This document shows positions 22,836 to 31,895 of a stretch of 64,000 nt of DNA, in pieces. Source of the stretch: an uncultured Clostridia bacterium (GTDB lineage Bacteria > Bacillota > Clostridia > Christensenellales > Aristaeellaceae); assembly GCA_934667105.1 (NCBI GenBank), contig CAKULG010000012.1:41140-105139 (forward strand), read 5' to 3'. The number at the start of each line of letters is the position of its first letter. Position 1 is the stretch's first letter. Below the pieces are notes generated by a model, which made no database searches, was not told the origin of the DNA, and was given only the letters and a program-made list of their open reading frames with translations. The translations under genes were made by a program, and so were the position numbers.

Positions 22836-23611
22836 GCGCCGAACCCCATCTCCAGCAGCCAGCGGCAGCAGGACAGCCCCCAGGAGGCCGCCAGCGCGTT
22901 TTCGGGGGCCAGGCCCAGCCCGTGCCAGCCCTTGGGATACACATGCAGCTCAAAGGAAACGTGCTTGTCCGCCAGGGCGGCGGCCAGGTTCAGGCTGTTC
23001 TGCACGGGCACGGCCTGATCCTCCGCCGTGTGCCAGATAAAGGCGGGCGGGGTATCCTCGGTGACGTTTTCCTCGGCGGAAAAGCGGCGGGCCAGCGCGT
23101 CGTTTTCCCAATCCGCCCCCAGCAGATTCTGTCGGGAGCCCAAATGGGTGTAGCGGCCCATGGAGGCCACGGCATAGCAGGGGATGAAAGCGTCGGGCCG
23201 GGCGGAAAGCCGGTCGATGGGATCGGCGGCCTGCGGATCGCCGCCGTCGTACAGCGTGGCGGCGGAGCAGCACAGGTTTCCCCCGGCGGAGAAGCCCAGA
23301 ATGGCCACCTTTTCATAGCCCAGCGAACGCACCACCCGGATGGCCCGCAGCGCGTCGCCCAGCGGCGCTTCATGGGGGCAGGGCTTCACCCGGTAATCCA
23401 GCACATAGGCGGCGACGCCCTGGGAATTGAGCATCCGGGCAATGGGCGCGCCTTCGTGGGGCGCTTTGCAGCAGTAAGCGCCGCCCGGGCACACCACCAC
23501 CGCTCCCCGGGCCCCCGAGGTGGGGAAGGCCGTCAGGGAGGGCTGCTCCTGATTTCCGCATTCCTTCGTGTAGGGTGCCTCCCCGGACCAGAGCATGATT
23601 TTTTCTTCCAT
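22832..23611 (-). CDS. alpha/beta hydrolase (acetyl-esterase / xylan-esterase-like)
   Basis: 259 aa, start at 23611 with GAAGGAG. It has GAVVVCPGGAYCCKAPHEGAPIA (oxyanion hole HGG-like), the nucleophile elbow GFSAGGN, an acidic residue in WHTAEDQAVP, and the C-terminal His in GWHGLGL. This pattern is that of cytoplasmic esterases that deacetylate sugars or xylo-oligosaccharides. It leads a minus-strand operon with a promoter at 23694-23722. Confidence 0.92.
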   Translation of the reverse strand: MEEKIMLWSGEAPYTKECGNQEQPSLTAFPTSGARGAVVVCPGGAYCCKAPHEGAPIARMLNSQGVAAYVLDYRVKPCPHEAPLGDALRAIRVVRSLGYEKVAILGFSAGGNLCCSAATLYDGGDPQAADPIDRLSARPDAFIPCYAVASMGRYTHLGSRQNLLGADWENDALARRFSAEENVTEDTPPAFIWHTAEDQAVPVQNSLNLAAALADKHVSFELHVYPKGWHGLGLAPENALAASWGLSCCRWLLEMGFGA

Positions 23612-23693
23612 TTGTAGTCCTCTCCTTCAGGCTGTGTCAGCCGTTTTTTCCTCTTTCATGGCGGGCGGGCGAAGCGCCTGGGCCGCAGATTCT

Positions 23694-23722
23694 ATTTTAC
23701 GCCTCTTCCGCCGCGCTTTCAA
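23694..23722 (-). promoter_or_regulatory. promoter of the esterase-YitT-glycerate kinase-hydrolase operon
   Basis: On the minus strand TTGAAA, 17 nt, TAAAAT. Confidence 0.65.
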
Positions 23723-23796
23723 GGGAAAATGCGGAAAATTGCGCGGGGAATCGTGCTCCGTAACTTGCAAAAATTTTACATAGCCGCCCAATCTGG

Positions 23797-23825
23797 TTGG
23801 CATTCACTGCCGAATGTGGTAAAAT
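23797..23825 (+). promoter_or_regulatory. promoter of the clostripain-family gene
   Basis: TTGGCA (23797), 17 nt, TAAAAT (23820-23825), about 75 nt before the TTG start. Confidence 0.65.
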
Positions 23826-23899
23826 GGTGAGGCGATGCGCTTGTTTTCCCCAACCGCCCCCTGCGGGGCGGCCCGCCGCTGAAGGAGCGTGAATCCATT

Positions 23900-25978
23900 T
23901 TGAAAAAAATTCCCCTGCCGCTGCTGACGGTTTTTCTGCTTTTGCTGGCCCTTCCGGCGCTGGCGGATACCACCGTTATGCTGTATATGTGCGGAACCGA
24001 TCTGCAAAGCGCCTGCCTGGAGGATATTAAGGAAATGTGCCGGGCGGAGCTGGGGGACGAGGTGCGCCTGACGGTGCTGGCCGGGGGCGCGAAGGAATGG
24101 GACGACGATCGCTTTTCCGGCAGCAGGCTGAACCTGTTTTCCATCGATTCCCGGGGCATGAGCGAAATCACCCCCTGGGGCAAGGGCAATATGGGCGATC
24201 CCGCCACGCTGGTTTCCTTCGTGCAGTATGCCCGGAGGAATTCCCCCGCGGAGCAAACGATGCTGATTTTCTGGGATCATGGCGGCGGCAGCCAGTACGG
24301 CATGTGCTTTGATGAGGTATACGACGACGATTGCCTGACGCTTTCGGAAATCGATCAGGCCTTTGCCGCGCTGCGGCGGGCCGACCCGGATTTCCGCCTG
24401 AATATCGTGGGCATGGACGCATGCCTGATGGCGGGCTTTGAGGTGGCCGCCGTCTGCGCCCCCTACGCGGATTATCTGGTGGCTAGCCAGGAGCTGGAGC
24501 CGGGCATCGGCTGGCATTACACCCCCTGGCTCAACGCCCTGGCCGCCCAGCCGGCTATGGACGCTGAAAGTCTCTGCCTTTCCATCGTCGATGCGTATTG
24601 CGCCGCATGCCGGGCGGAGGATCCGAATGATTCCTTCACCCTCAGCGCCGTGCGCCTTTCCGCCATGGAGCCGCTTACCGCCGCTATCGAGGAGCTGGCC
24701 GCCGGCCTCAGCGACGCGCTGGAAAGCGGGCGGCTCAATACCATCAGCCGCATGCACAGCCGCATGCATATCTTCGGCAGCTTTGCCGATCAGGCCTCGG
24801 ACATGGTGGATTTGCAGGCCGTTATCGAGCTGGGCGCGCAGTTTAACCCCGAGGCGGCGCAGAAGGCCGCCTATGCGCTAAGCAAGGCCGTGCTCGTTTC
24901 CGGCGTTTCCCCCAGCGTTCCTACGGCGTGCGGGCTGTCGGCCTTTCTGCCGCTGAACGACCGGGAATACCTGGATGAAATTCTGCCGGGGTATCAGGCG
25001 GACGGAAAATACCCCGGCTATACGGCCTTCATCACCGATTACGCCCAGCGGGCGCTGGGGGGCGGCTATGTTTTCGCCGCCTCCGCCCCCGCCCAGGTGG
25101 ATCAGGCCACGCTGGATAGCGCCGCCTTCGCCCAATCCGCCGCCGAAATCGGCTTTATCCCCGGGGAAATTCAGTTTTCCTCCCTCCCCGCCTGGGAACC
25201 CACGCAGCCGCCCTTCATCGCCGGTTCCGCTCCGGGGGCCGCCCCCGCCGCAACCCCCGCCCCCGGCCAGGCGGCGGATTCCGCACCCGGGTTCATCGCG
25301 GGCAGCGCCTCCGCCTATGTGGAGCCCCCTACAATCACGGCAGACAGCCTGGCCTTTTCCCTGACGCTGTCGGCGGACGCGATGGAAAACCTGAATTACG
25401 TCGAGGGCATGCTGCTGATGGATCTTTCCGATGAGGACGGCGTGTTCCTGGTGGACATGGGCTATCTGCAAAATTCCTGGATCGATTGGACGGCTCGGAC
25501 GGTTTACAGCATGTTCGACGGCGAATGGCCCATGCTGAACAGCCAGTTCGTAACCATGTACGATCAATCGGTAACCCAGGCGGTGCGCCGCAGCCTGATT
25601 CCCGCGCTGGTGAACGGGGAGGAAACCTTCCTTGTGGTTTCCTTTGAAGCCGGAAGCAAAACCGGGCGGATCCTCGGCCACAACGCGGGCTACGACGAGC
25701 GTGGCCTGCCCATCCGGGGCGTGACGAAGCTGGCGGAGGGGGATATCATTACCCCCCGCTACACCCTGTATTACTGCCTGAACGACGCGCTGGACAGCGA
25801 CGAGGAAATGCAGACGGAGGTGTACGACGGCGATTCCTTCGCCTGGGCGGACGGGATGGAGGTGGTCTACGGCTCCCTGCGGGATGAAAGCGATCCCACC
25901 GTCTACCAATTTGAATTTGTGCTGAACGATATTTTCGGCGATTTTGAGATTTCCGATCCCATCTCCTTCACCCTGTAA
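23900..25978 (+). CDS. secreted clostripain-related (C11) cysteine peptidase
   Basis: 692 aa from a TTG start at 23900 after GAAGGAG; the next codons encode a signal peptide (KKIPLPLLTVFLLLLALPALA). The C11 catalytic dyad is visible: His127 in FWDHGGG and Cys175 in GMDACLMAG. A Pro/Ala linker near residues 430-475 separates the protease from a C-terminal domain (about 475-692) rich in beta strands and of unknown role. Clostripains cleave after Arg or Lys outside the cell. It is followed by a small secreted protein in the same direction and probably co-transcribed. Confidence 0.92.
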   Translation: MKKIPLPLLTVFLLLLALPALADTTVMLYMCGTDLQSACLEDIKEMCRAELGDEVRLTVLAGGAKEWDDDRFSGSRLNLFSIDSRGMSEITPWGKGNMGDPATLVSFVQYARRNSPAEQTMLIFWDHGGGSQYGMCFDEVYDDDCLTLSEIDQAFAALRRADPDFRLNIVGMDACLMAGFEVAAVCAPYADYLVASQELEPGIGWHYTPWLNALAAQPAMDAESLCLSIVDAYCAACRAEDPNDSFTLSAVRLSAMEPLTAAIEELAAGLSDALESGRLNTISRMHSRMHIFGSFADQASDMVDLQAVIELGAQFNPEAAQKAAYALSKAVLVSGVSPSVPTACGLSAFLPLNDREYLDEILPGYQADGKYPGYTAFITDYAQRALGGGYVFAASAPAQVDQATLDSAAFAQSAAEIGFIPGEIQFSSLPAWEPTQPPFIAGSAPGAAPAATPAPGQAADSAPGFIAGSASAYVEPPTITADSLAFSLTLSADAMENLNYVEGMLLMDLSDEDGVFLVDMGYLQNSWIDWTARTVYSMFDGEWPMLNSQFVTMYDQSVTQAVRRSLIPALVNGEETFLVVSFEAGSKTGRILGHNAGYDERGLPIRGVTKLAEGDIITPRYTLYYCLNDALDSDEEMQTEVYDGDSFAWADGMEVVYGSLRDESDPTVYQFEFVLNDIFGDFEISDPISFTL

Positions 25979-26005
25979 AATTTGCCATAAAAAGGAGGAA
26001 TTCCC

Positions 26006-26464
26006 GTGAAAAAACTGCTTGCCCTGCTGCTTGCCTGCCTGCTGATTTGCCCCGCCGCCCTGGCCGACGTGGATTACCTGCTGGAGGATTCCGGCCTGAC
26101 CCTGACGGTGCCCGACGCGATGACGGAGCAGGAGCCCGAGGAGGATGACGACGAGGACCTGCTGCTGGCCTGCGTGAACGATGATGAAACGCTGCTGATG
26201 CTGATCTTCTGCACCGAGGCGGAGGGCCTGACCCTGGACGACGTGCAGGAAATCCTTTCGGAGGACGGCACGGTTTCCCTCTACGGCGTAACCATCATCA
26301 ACGGGGTGGAAACGGTGTACGCCCTGGGCGAGGAGGACGGCTCGGCCTATGTGGCGTATTTCCACGTTTCGGGCGCGGCGCTGACCCAGTTCATGTTCTG
26401 GTATATGGACGAGGAAGCGGCCAGCCTTTCGGGTGAAATCATGGCCACGCTGAGAACAGAATAA
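26006..26464 (+). CDS. small secreted acidic protein, function unknown
   Basis: 152 aa from a GTG start preceded by AAGGAGG. Signal peptide at residues 1-20 (KKLLALLLACLLICPAALA). The mature part is strongly acidic (EQEPEEDDDEDLL) with a fold-like alternation of strands and helices. No catalytic motif. Start is 28 nt from the clostripain gene stop, so the two probably share a transcript, perhaps as partner or inhibitor; that is inference only. Confidence 0.7.
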   Translation: MKKLLALLLACLLICPAALADVDYLLEDSGLTLTVPDAMTEQEPEEDDDEDLLLACVNDDETLLMLIFCTEAEGLTLDDVQEILSEDGTVSLYGVTIINGVETVYALGEEDGSAYVAYFHVSGAALTQFMFWYMDEEAASLSGEIMATLRTE

Positions 26465-26509
26465 GGCCAAGAGAAGCCCTTCGCCGCGCTCCCCCGGCTG
26501 GCGCGCGGA

Positions 26510-26538
26510 TTGACAACGTATTTTTTCTATGATATACT
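26510..26538 (+). promoter_or_regulatory. strong promoter of the Wzz/BY-kinase/phosphatase operon
   Basis: Consensus TTGACA (26510), 17 nt, TATACT (26533-26538). Confidence 0.9.
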
Positions 26539-26616
26539 AAACTAGTTGGCATGCGCTTTTTCGCCAAGAAAAGCACGCCCCTGCCACCGAAACATACGAT
26601 TGCTTGGAGGATGGGT

Positions 26617-27402
26617 ATGACGGCAACGGAAGACCGGCTGAGCGCCGCAGGCGTGCAGCCCGAGCAGATGAACAACGAAGAAGAAAACGAAATCGATATT
26701 CTTGAACTATTTTACCGTCTGCTGGAAAAAATCCGGTATATTATTCTGGCGGGCCTAGCGGTGGCCCTGGTTGTGGGCGTGGTGGTGTTTAATTTCATCC
26801 AGCCCACCTACGAGGCCACCAGCAAGCTGTATGTGGTGAATTCCAATAACGCGGTGGTGGATCTTTCCGCCCTGCAAATCGGCAACTATATGGTGGCCGA
26901 CTATCAGGAGGTATTCTCCAACTGGCAGCTGCATCAGATGGTCATCGACGAAATGCAGCTTCCCTACACCTACGAAGAACTGAACAAAATGGTGTCCGTT
27001 TCCAACCCTTCCAACACCCGTATCCTTTATATAAAAGTCACCTCCACCGATCCCCAGGAGGCCCAGGCCATGGCGAACTGCTATGCCCGCATCTCCCAGG
27101 AGTTCATCAAAGCCACCATGGACAGCAAAGCGCCCACGATCTTTGAGGCGGCCCTGCTGCCCGAAAAGCCCGCCGCGCCCCACAAGCTGCGCGACGTCGT
27201 CATCGGCTTTGTGCTGGGGGCGTTGGTGGCCGCCGCTGTGGTGGTGATTCAGTTCCTCACGGACGATCGCATTTCTTCCAGCGAATATGTGGAAAAGCAC
27301 GTCGGCATTTCCACCCTGGGCATGATGCCCATGGAAGCCACCCAACAGGCGGTAATCGACCAGAAGCGGGCGCCGGGCAAGCGCAAATCGCTAAAGAATT
27401 AA
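26617..27402 (+). CDS. Wzz-type chain-length determinant / BY-kinase activator (CapA-like)
   Basis: 261 aa from the ATG at 26617, 6 nt after GGAGG. A cytoplasmic N-terminus and a transmembrane helix (YIILAGLAVALVVGVVVF) are followed by the Wzz signature PTYEATSKLYVV, an extracellular region, the Pro-rich PEKPAAPHKL motif and a second helix (VVIGFVLGALVAAAVVV) with a cytoplasmic tail. This is the polysaccharide co-polymerase layout in which the tail activates the kinase encoded next. No glycosyltransferases follow. Confidence 0.93.
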   Translation: MTATEDRLSAAGVQPEQMNNEEENEIDILELFYRLLEKIRYIILAGLAVALVVGVVVFNFIQPTYEATSKLYVVNSNNAVVDLSALQIGNYMVADYQEVFSNWQLHQMVIDEMQLPYTYEELNKMVSVSNPSNTRILYIKVTSTDPQEAQAMANCYARISQEFIKATMDSKAPTIFEAALLPEKPAAPHKLRDVVIGFVLGALVAAAVVVIQFLTDDRISSSEYVEKHVGISTLGMMPMEATQQAVIDQKRAPGKRKSLKN

Positions 27403-27416
27403 GGGGGGCGGCGTTC

Positions 27417-28172
27417 ATGAGAAAAGCGACGATTCACCGGCTTGGAACCCTGGAATACGCGGGAACGGAATCCCTCAATACCATTTGCAGCAATCTTTCC
27501 TTCGCGGGCCGCAACCTGAAAAAAATCATCTTCACCAGCTGCACCGCTAGCGAGGGCAAAAGCTTCATGACCATGCAGATCATGCAGAACCTGGCCTATC
27601 GCGGCAAGCGCGTGGTGCTGGTGGATACCGATCTGCGCCGCTCCGTGCTGACCTCCCGCTACGAAATCACCACCGAGGGCGAATTCACCGGCCTGGCCCA
27701 TTACCTGGCGGGCTATTGCAAGATGGAGGATATTCTTTACGAAACCAATATCCCCAACGCCTATTTTATCCCCATCGGCCGGGATGTGGCCAACCCCGTC
27801 CCCATGCTGGACGCGCCCGAATTCTCCCAGCTGCTGGACGCCCTGGCGCAGCAATTTGATATGGTCATCGTGGACGCGCCGCCCGTGGGCCTGGTGATCG
27901 ACGCGGCCGAGGTGGCCAAATATTGCGACGGCGTGGTGTTTGTTATCAAGTATAACGCCACCCGCCGCCGGGAGCTGCTTGTGGCCAAGCGCCAGATGGA
28001 GCAGGCGGGCTGCCCCGTGCTGGGCTGCATTATCAACCAGGTCACGCTGGATACCATCAGCGCCAAGAAGAATTACAGCCGCGCCTATTACTCCCACTAC
28101 GGCAATGATTATTACCGCAAAGAAGACGGCACGAAAGTGAAAAAGAGCGCCGAAAATAAAGGAAGCAAATAA
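27417..28172 (+). CDS. bacterial tyrosine kinase (BY-kinase, CpsD/CapB-like)
   Basis: 251 aa. Walker A TASEGKSF (residues 43-50), Walker A' VVLVDTDLRR, Walker B MVIVDAPPVG, and a Tyr-rich C-terminal tail (YSRAYYSHYGNDYY) that is the usual autophosphorylation cluster. BY-kinases act with the Wzz-like protein encoded upstream to control polysaccharide assembly and other targets. Stop and next start overlap as TAATG. Confidence 0.93.
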   Translation: MRKATIHRLGTLEYAGTESLNTICSNLSFAGRNLKKIIFTSCTASEGKSFMTMQIMQNLAYRGKRVVLVDTDLRRSVLTSRYEITTEGEFTGLAHYLAGYCKMEDILYETNIPNAYFIPIGRDVANPVPMLDAPEFSQLLDALAQQFDMVIVDAPPVGLVIDAAEVAKYCDGVVFVIKYNATRRRELLVAKRQMEQAGCPVLGCIINQVTLDTISAKKNYSRAYYSHYGNDYYRKEDGTKVKKSAENKGSK

Positions 28173-28879
28173 TGTTTACCGATATGCATCACCACCTGGT
28201 CTACGGCGTGGATGATGGAGCGCGAACGCTGGAGGGCATGCAGCGCCTGATTCGGGACGCTCAGGCCAACCAGATCACGCGCCTGATTACCACCCCTCAC
28301 GTCACGCCGGGGCAGGTTCCCTTTGATTTCGATGCGTATCAGGCCCATTTAGAGGAGGCCCGGGCCTATTGCGCCCAGGAGGGCTTCGCGCTGGAATTGT
28401 ATACCGGAGCGGAGCTGCTTTATACGCCGGATACTCCCCGCCTGCTGCGGGAGGGGCGCGCGCCCACCCTGGCCAATTCCCGCTTTGCGCTGATTGAATT
28501 TTCCCCGGACGATCCCTACGCCCATTTGCTGGAGGCGGCGCAGCGGGTTGCCGGGGCGGGGTTTGTGCCCGTGTTCGCCCATGTGGAGCGGTACGCCTGC
28601 CTGCATAAAATCAGCCAGCTGCAATCGCTGCGGCAGCAATACAACGTGCGCATTCAGGTGAACGCCCGCACGGTGCTGCATAAGCACGGCTTTTTCCGCC
28701 AGCGGTGGATTGACCGCCTGTTCCGGGAGGGTGCGGTGGATTATATCGCCTCCGACGCGCACGATCTGCCCGAGCGCCATTGCCGCATGCTGCAATGCTA
28801 TGAAAAGCTGGCGGATTGTCTGGGCGAGGATACGGCCCGCCGCTTGACCGGCGGCAACCAGCAAGAGATTTTTGAATAA
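28172..28879 (+). CDS. PHP-type tyrosine phosphatase (CpsB/CapC/YwqE)
   Basis: 235 aa. Metal-binding motifs of the PHP fold: MFTDMHHHLVYGVDDGA at the N-terminus, TTPHVTPG, GAELLYTPD, FAHVERY, and YIASDAHDLPERH. It removes phosphate from the BY-kinase tyrosine cluster. Translation is coupled to the kinase gene by TAATG. Last of three genes. Confidence 0.94.
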   Translation: MFTDMHHHLVYGVDDGARTLEGMQRLIRDAQANQITRLITTPHVTPGQVPFDFDAYQAHLEEARAYCAQEGFALELYTGAELLYTPDTPRLLREGRAPTLANSRFALIEFSPDDPYAHLLEAAQRVAGAGFVPVFAHVERYACLHKISQLQSLRQQYNVRIQVNARTVLHKHGFFRQRWIDRLFREGAVDYIASDAHDLPERHCRMLQCYEKLADCLGEDTARRLTGGNQQEIFE

Positions 28880-28895
28880 ACAAGCGTCTTAATAC

Positions 28896-28943
28896 AATGC
28901 GGGGGAATGTCTCTTTGCAGCCAAAGAGCGATTCCCCCGCATT
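28896..28943. repeat. intergenic hairpin family, between convergent genes
   Basis: AATGCGGGGGAAT...CTCTTTG CAGC CAAAGAG...ATTCCCCCGCATT, perfect outer arms; lies 17 nt from each gene end, a bidirectional terminator by position. Confidence 0.8.
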
Positions 28944-28959
28944 ACATTATATATTATTT

Positions 28960-29718
28960 CTACCCGAACCGTTTTTCCAGCTCCTCATATTTTTCGTGGG
29001 TGATGAGCGCGTCGTGATCTGTGCCCTCCAGCTGCACCACATAGGTCCAGCGGCCATAAGGCGATATATTGCGGATGCGGCGCAGATTGATAATATAGCT
29101 TTTGTGGCAGCGGAAGAAAATTTCAGGGTCCAGGCGCGCCTCGGTTTCGGAGAGCGTTTCGGAAAGCACATAGCGGCCGTTTTTCTCGGTATAGATCACG
29201 GTGGCGCGATCCTCCCGCTGCACCAACAGAATATCCTCCAAATCGATAAAGGTGACGCCCTCCCGGTGGCGCAGCATCAAGCGCCCGGCCACGGCCTTGG
29301 GCACGGCAGGCCGGGGGGCGGGCAGGGGCGCTTCGGGCAAGCGGCGCAGCCGGTCGCGAATGCGGTTCAGGGTGGTGGTCAGCCGCTCCAGCTTAAAGGG
29401 CTTCATCAGGTAATCAAAGGCGTAAACCTCGAAGGCCTCCTCCCGGTATTCCTCATGGCCGGTGGCGAATATCAGCACGCAGGCGGGGTTCTGATCCTGA
29501 ATCAGCCGGGCGCACTCGATACCGCTTTTGCCGGGCATATCCACATCCAGAAACACCACCTGGGGAGCCAGCCGCTCGAACAGCGCCATGGCCTCGTCCC
29601 CATCCGCCGCCTCCCCCGCCAGGGCAAAGCCCTCGGTGGCGGCGATTTTTTTGCGCAGGATCAGGCGCATGCCCGGTTCGTCGTCGGCAATCAAAACGGA
29701 AATCGGTCGTTCGCTCAT
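28960..29718 (-). CDS. LytTR-family response regulator
   Basis: 252 aa. Residues 1-125 are a receiver domain (ADDEPGM, phospho-acceptor Asp58 in VVFLDVDMPG, LMKPF). Residues 150-252 are a LytTR DNA-binding domain (IDLEDILLVQREDRATVIY, RCHKSYIINLRRI). No sensor kinase is adjacent. The ATGA start overlaps the end of the small gene upstream, so it belongs to the floA transcription unit. Confidence 0.94.
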   Translation of the reverse strand: MSERPISVLIADDEPGMRLILRKKIAATEGFALAGEAADGDEAMALFERLAPQVVFLDVDMPGKSGIECARLIQDQNPACVLIFATGHEEYREEAFEVYAFDYLMKPFKLERLTTTLNRIRDRLRRLPEAPLPAPRPAVPKAVAGRLMLRHREGVTFIDLEDILLVQREDRATVIYTEKNGRYVLSETLSETEARLDPEIFFRCHKSYIINLRRIRNISPYGRWTYVVQLEGTDHDALITHEKYEELEKRFG

Positions 29719-30137
29719 GCGCGCCTCCCATAACGCCGCGGCCGGGGCCGAGCCAGAATTTCGCTTAAAATCACGCCCCGCACCAGCTCCCGGGCCCGCT
29801 CGTTTTCCGGGGCGTGCGGGAAAGCGGGGGCTTCCTCTTGGGGCTGGAACAGATATTCGTGGCAGGCGTCCTCGCCCTCCCGGCCCATGCGGGGCGCAGA
29901 AATGGAGAATGTTTCCGTCTGCCTGTCAAAAACGGGGGCCGCCGCTTCCTCGCACAGGGGCAAGGCCCGGGGCGCTTTCGCTTCCACGGGCTTCGCCGGG
30001 GGCTGCACAGGAACGGAAAGGGGCTGCGCAGGGCGCGCCGCAGGGGCTTTCCCGCCCTTGCTTCCCGTCTTTTTCTGATTTGCGGCGGCAATCACCGCAA
30101 AAATCACGATGATAAGGCCGATAATTCCTTCTCCCAT
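29715..30137 (-). CDS. small membrane-anchored protein, function unknown
   Basis: 140 aa. An N-terminal hydrophobic segment (residues 3-20, GEGIIGLIIVIFAVIAAAN) is followed by a Pro/Ala/Lys-rich disordered region and a C-terminal conserved-looking stretch, NERARELVRGVILSEILARP followed by RPRRYG. It lies between floA and the LytTR gene and overlaps the latter by 4 nt. I do not recognise a family. Confidence 0.7.
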   Translation of the reverse strand: MGEGIIGLIIVIFAVIAAANQKKTGSKGGKAPAARPAQPLSVPVQPPAKPVEAKAPRALPLCEEAAAPVFDRQTETFSISAPRMGREGEDACHEYLFQPQEEAPAFPHAPENERARELVRGVILSEILARPRPRRYGRRA

Positions 30138-30227
30138 GCCGTTTCCTCCTTCCTCTCGGGGACGTTCAGCAGGGGCGGGCGCTTCCCGGAAGCGGCTACG
30201 CGCCGCCCCGGGAAAGCCCCCGCGCCG

Positions 30228-31244
30228 TTATTTCGCCTTGCCCGGATTCTCCGCCAGGGCCTTGGGCGCGTCCCCGGCGGGGGCGGCGGCCTTGGCGATG
30301 CCCGTGCGCATTTCGGTATCGGCGATGGTGTTCTGCATCTGATAGTAATCCATCACGCCCAGCTTGCCTTCCCGCAGGGCTTCGGCCATGGCCAGGGGCA
30401 CCTGGGCCTCCGCCTCCACCACCTTGGCCCGCATTTCCTGCACGGCGGCCTTCATTTCCTGCTCGTGAGCCACGGCCATGGCCCGGCGCTCCTCCGCCTT
30501 GGCCTGGGCGATGCGGCGATCCGCCTCCGCCTGATCCATTTGCAGCTGCGCGCCGATGTTGCGGCCCACGTCCACATCCGCGATGTCGATGGAAAGAATT
30601 TCATAGGCGGTGCCCTTATCCAGGCCCTTGTTCAGCACGGTCTGGCTGATCAGATCGGGGTTTTCCAGCACGGCCTTATGCGTGTGGGAAGAACCGATGG
30701 TGGTCACGATGCCCTCGCCCACGCGGGCGATAATGGTTTCTTCTCCCGCGCCGCCCACCAGGCGCTCGATATTGGTGCGCACGGTGATGCGGGCCTTGGC
30801 CCGCAGCTCGATGCCGTCCTGGGCGATGGCGGCCACCGGGGGCGTTTCGATCACCTTGGGCAGCACGCTCATCTGCACGGCCTGAAGCACATCGCGGCCC
30901 GCCAGATCGATGGCGCAGGCAGTGGTGAAGGAAAGATTGATGCTGGCCTGCTTGGCGGAAATGAGGGCGTTGATCACGCGCTCGATGTTGCCGCCCGCCA
31001 GGTAGTGGGTTTCCAGCATATCGGTGGTGATTTGCAGGCCCGCCTTCCGGGCCTTGATATATGCGTTCACAATCTTTTGGGGAGAAATGCGGCGGAAGCG
31101 CATACCGATCAGAGAAACGATGCGCACCCCCGCGCCGGAGGCCCGGGCGTTAATCCACAGCCCCAGGGGAACATAGCGGAAGAATACCGCGATCAGCGCC
31201 AGCGCAATGGCGACGATGACGAGCCAGAGAACCATAAAATCCAT
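30228..31244 (-). CDS. floA: flotillin-like protein FloA
   Basis: 338 aa from the ATG at 31244, preceded by AAAGGAGGGG. An N-terminal membrane hairpin (residues 3-25) precedes the SPFH-like domain with the FloA signatures NAYIKARKAGL, THYLAGGNIERVINALISA, RARITVRTN-like RITVRTNIERLVGGAGEETI, and a long helical C-terminus with repeated Glu-Ala (KVVEAEAQVPLAMAEALREG). FloA scaffolds membrane microdomains. nfeD lies directly upstream in the same operon, as in Bacillus yqeZ-floA. Confidence 0.96.
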   Translation of the reverse strand: MDFMVLWLVIVAIALALIAVFFRYVPLGLWINARASGAGVRIVSLIGMRFRRISPQKIVNAYIKARKAGLQITTDMLETHYLAGGNIERVINALISAKQASINLSFTTACAIDLAGRDVLQAVQMSVLPKVIETPPVAAIAQDGIELRAKARITVRTNIERLVGGAGEETIIARVGEGIVTTIGSSHTHKAVLENPDLISQTVLNKGLDKGTAYEILSIDIADVDVGRNIGAQLQMDQAEADRRIAQAKAEERRAMAVAHEQEMKAAVQEMRAKVVEAEAQVPLAMAEALREGKLGVMDYYQMQNTIADTEMRTGIAKAAAPAGDAPKALAENPGKAK

Positions 31245-31289
31245 GAACAACCCCTCCTTTATTATTCCCTTTGTGGGACGAAGCTTTTT

Positions 31290-31793
31290 TTATCCCGCTA
31301 TGGGACGAACCACGATTTTCGCGCCTTCCACGGCGATCACCTTCACCCGCACGCCCTTTTCCAGGTATTCGCCCTGGGAGACTACCTCCAGCCGCACGCC
31401 GTCAAAATCCGCCACGCCGATGGGGTTCAGAGCGGTGAGGGCGGTTCCCTCCCGGTTCAGGAAAGCCGCGTCCTCCTCATGCTCGGCGGGAGCGGGGGTT
31501 TCCCGGCGCAAGAAAAGCGCGGAGCGGGACAGCCGGCCATGATCGGCGGAGCGAATGGACGCGGAGATGGAAACCCCCGCCAGCACCAGCGCGATCAGCG
31601 TGGCGGAAAGCCCCGCCGCCGAGCCGTAATGCAGCCAGGTCAGCGTAATGCCGACGATCAGCAAAACCAGCCCCGATATGCCCGGCAGCCCGAAGCCCGG
31701 CATGAACACCTCCACCACCAGCAGCGCCGCCCCGGAAAGCAGGCACAGAATCAAGGGCAGATTTTCTTCGATAAATTGTATAACCTCCGCCAT
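31290..31793 (-). CDS. NfeD-like protein
   Basis: 167 aa. Three to four transmembrane segments in residues 10-75 (LPLILCLLSGAALLVVEVFM, GLPGISGLVLLIVGITL) and a C-terminal OB-fold domain (GVADFDGVRLEVVSQGEYLE, KGVRVKVIAVEGAKIVV). Lacks the N-terminal protease domain, so it is the short NfeD1b type that partners flotillin. First gene of the nfeD-floA-small protein-LytTR unit; a TATGAT box lies at 31828-31833 on the minus strand with only a weak -35. Confidence 0.93.
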   Translation of the reverse strand: MAEVIQFIEENLPLILCLLSGAALLVVEVFMPGFGLPGISGLVLLIVGITLTWLHYGSAAGLSATLIALVLAGVSISASIRSADHGRLSRSALFLRRETPAPAEHEEDAAFLNREGTALTALNPIGVADFDGVRLEVVSQGEYLEKGVRVKVIAVEGAKIVVRPIAG

Positions 31794-31895
31794 AAAAAAA
31801 TCGCTCCTTTCCCGATTTCACGCCCTCATCATACCACAGAAATCCGGCGCGGGAAAGGAGAAATGTCCCAAAACATCGTTTTTCCGCCTGAATTG

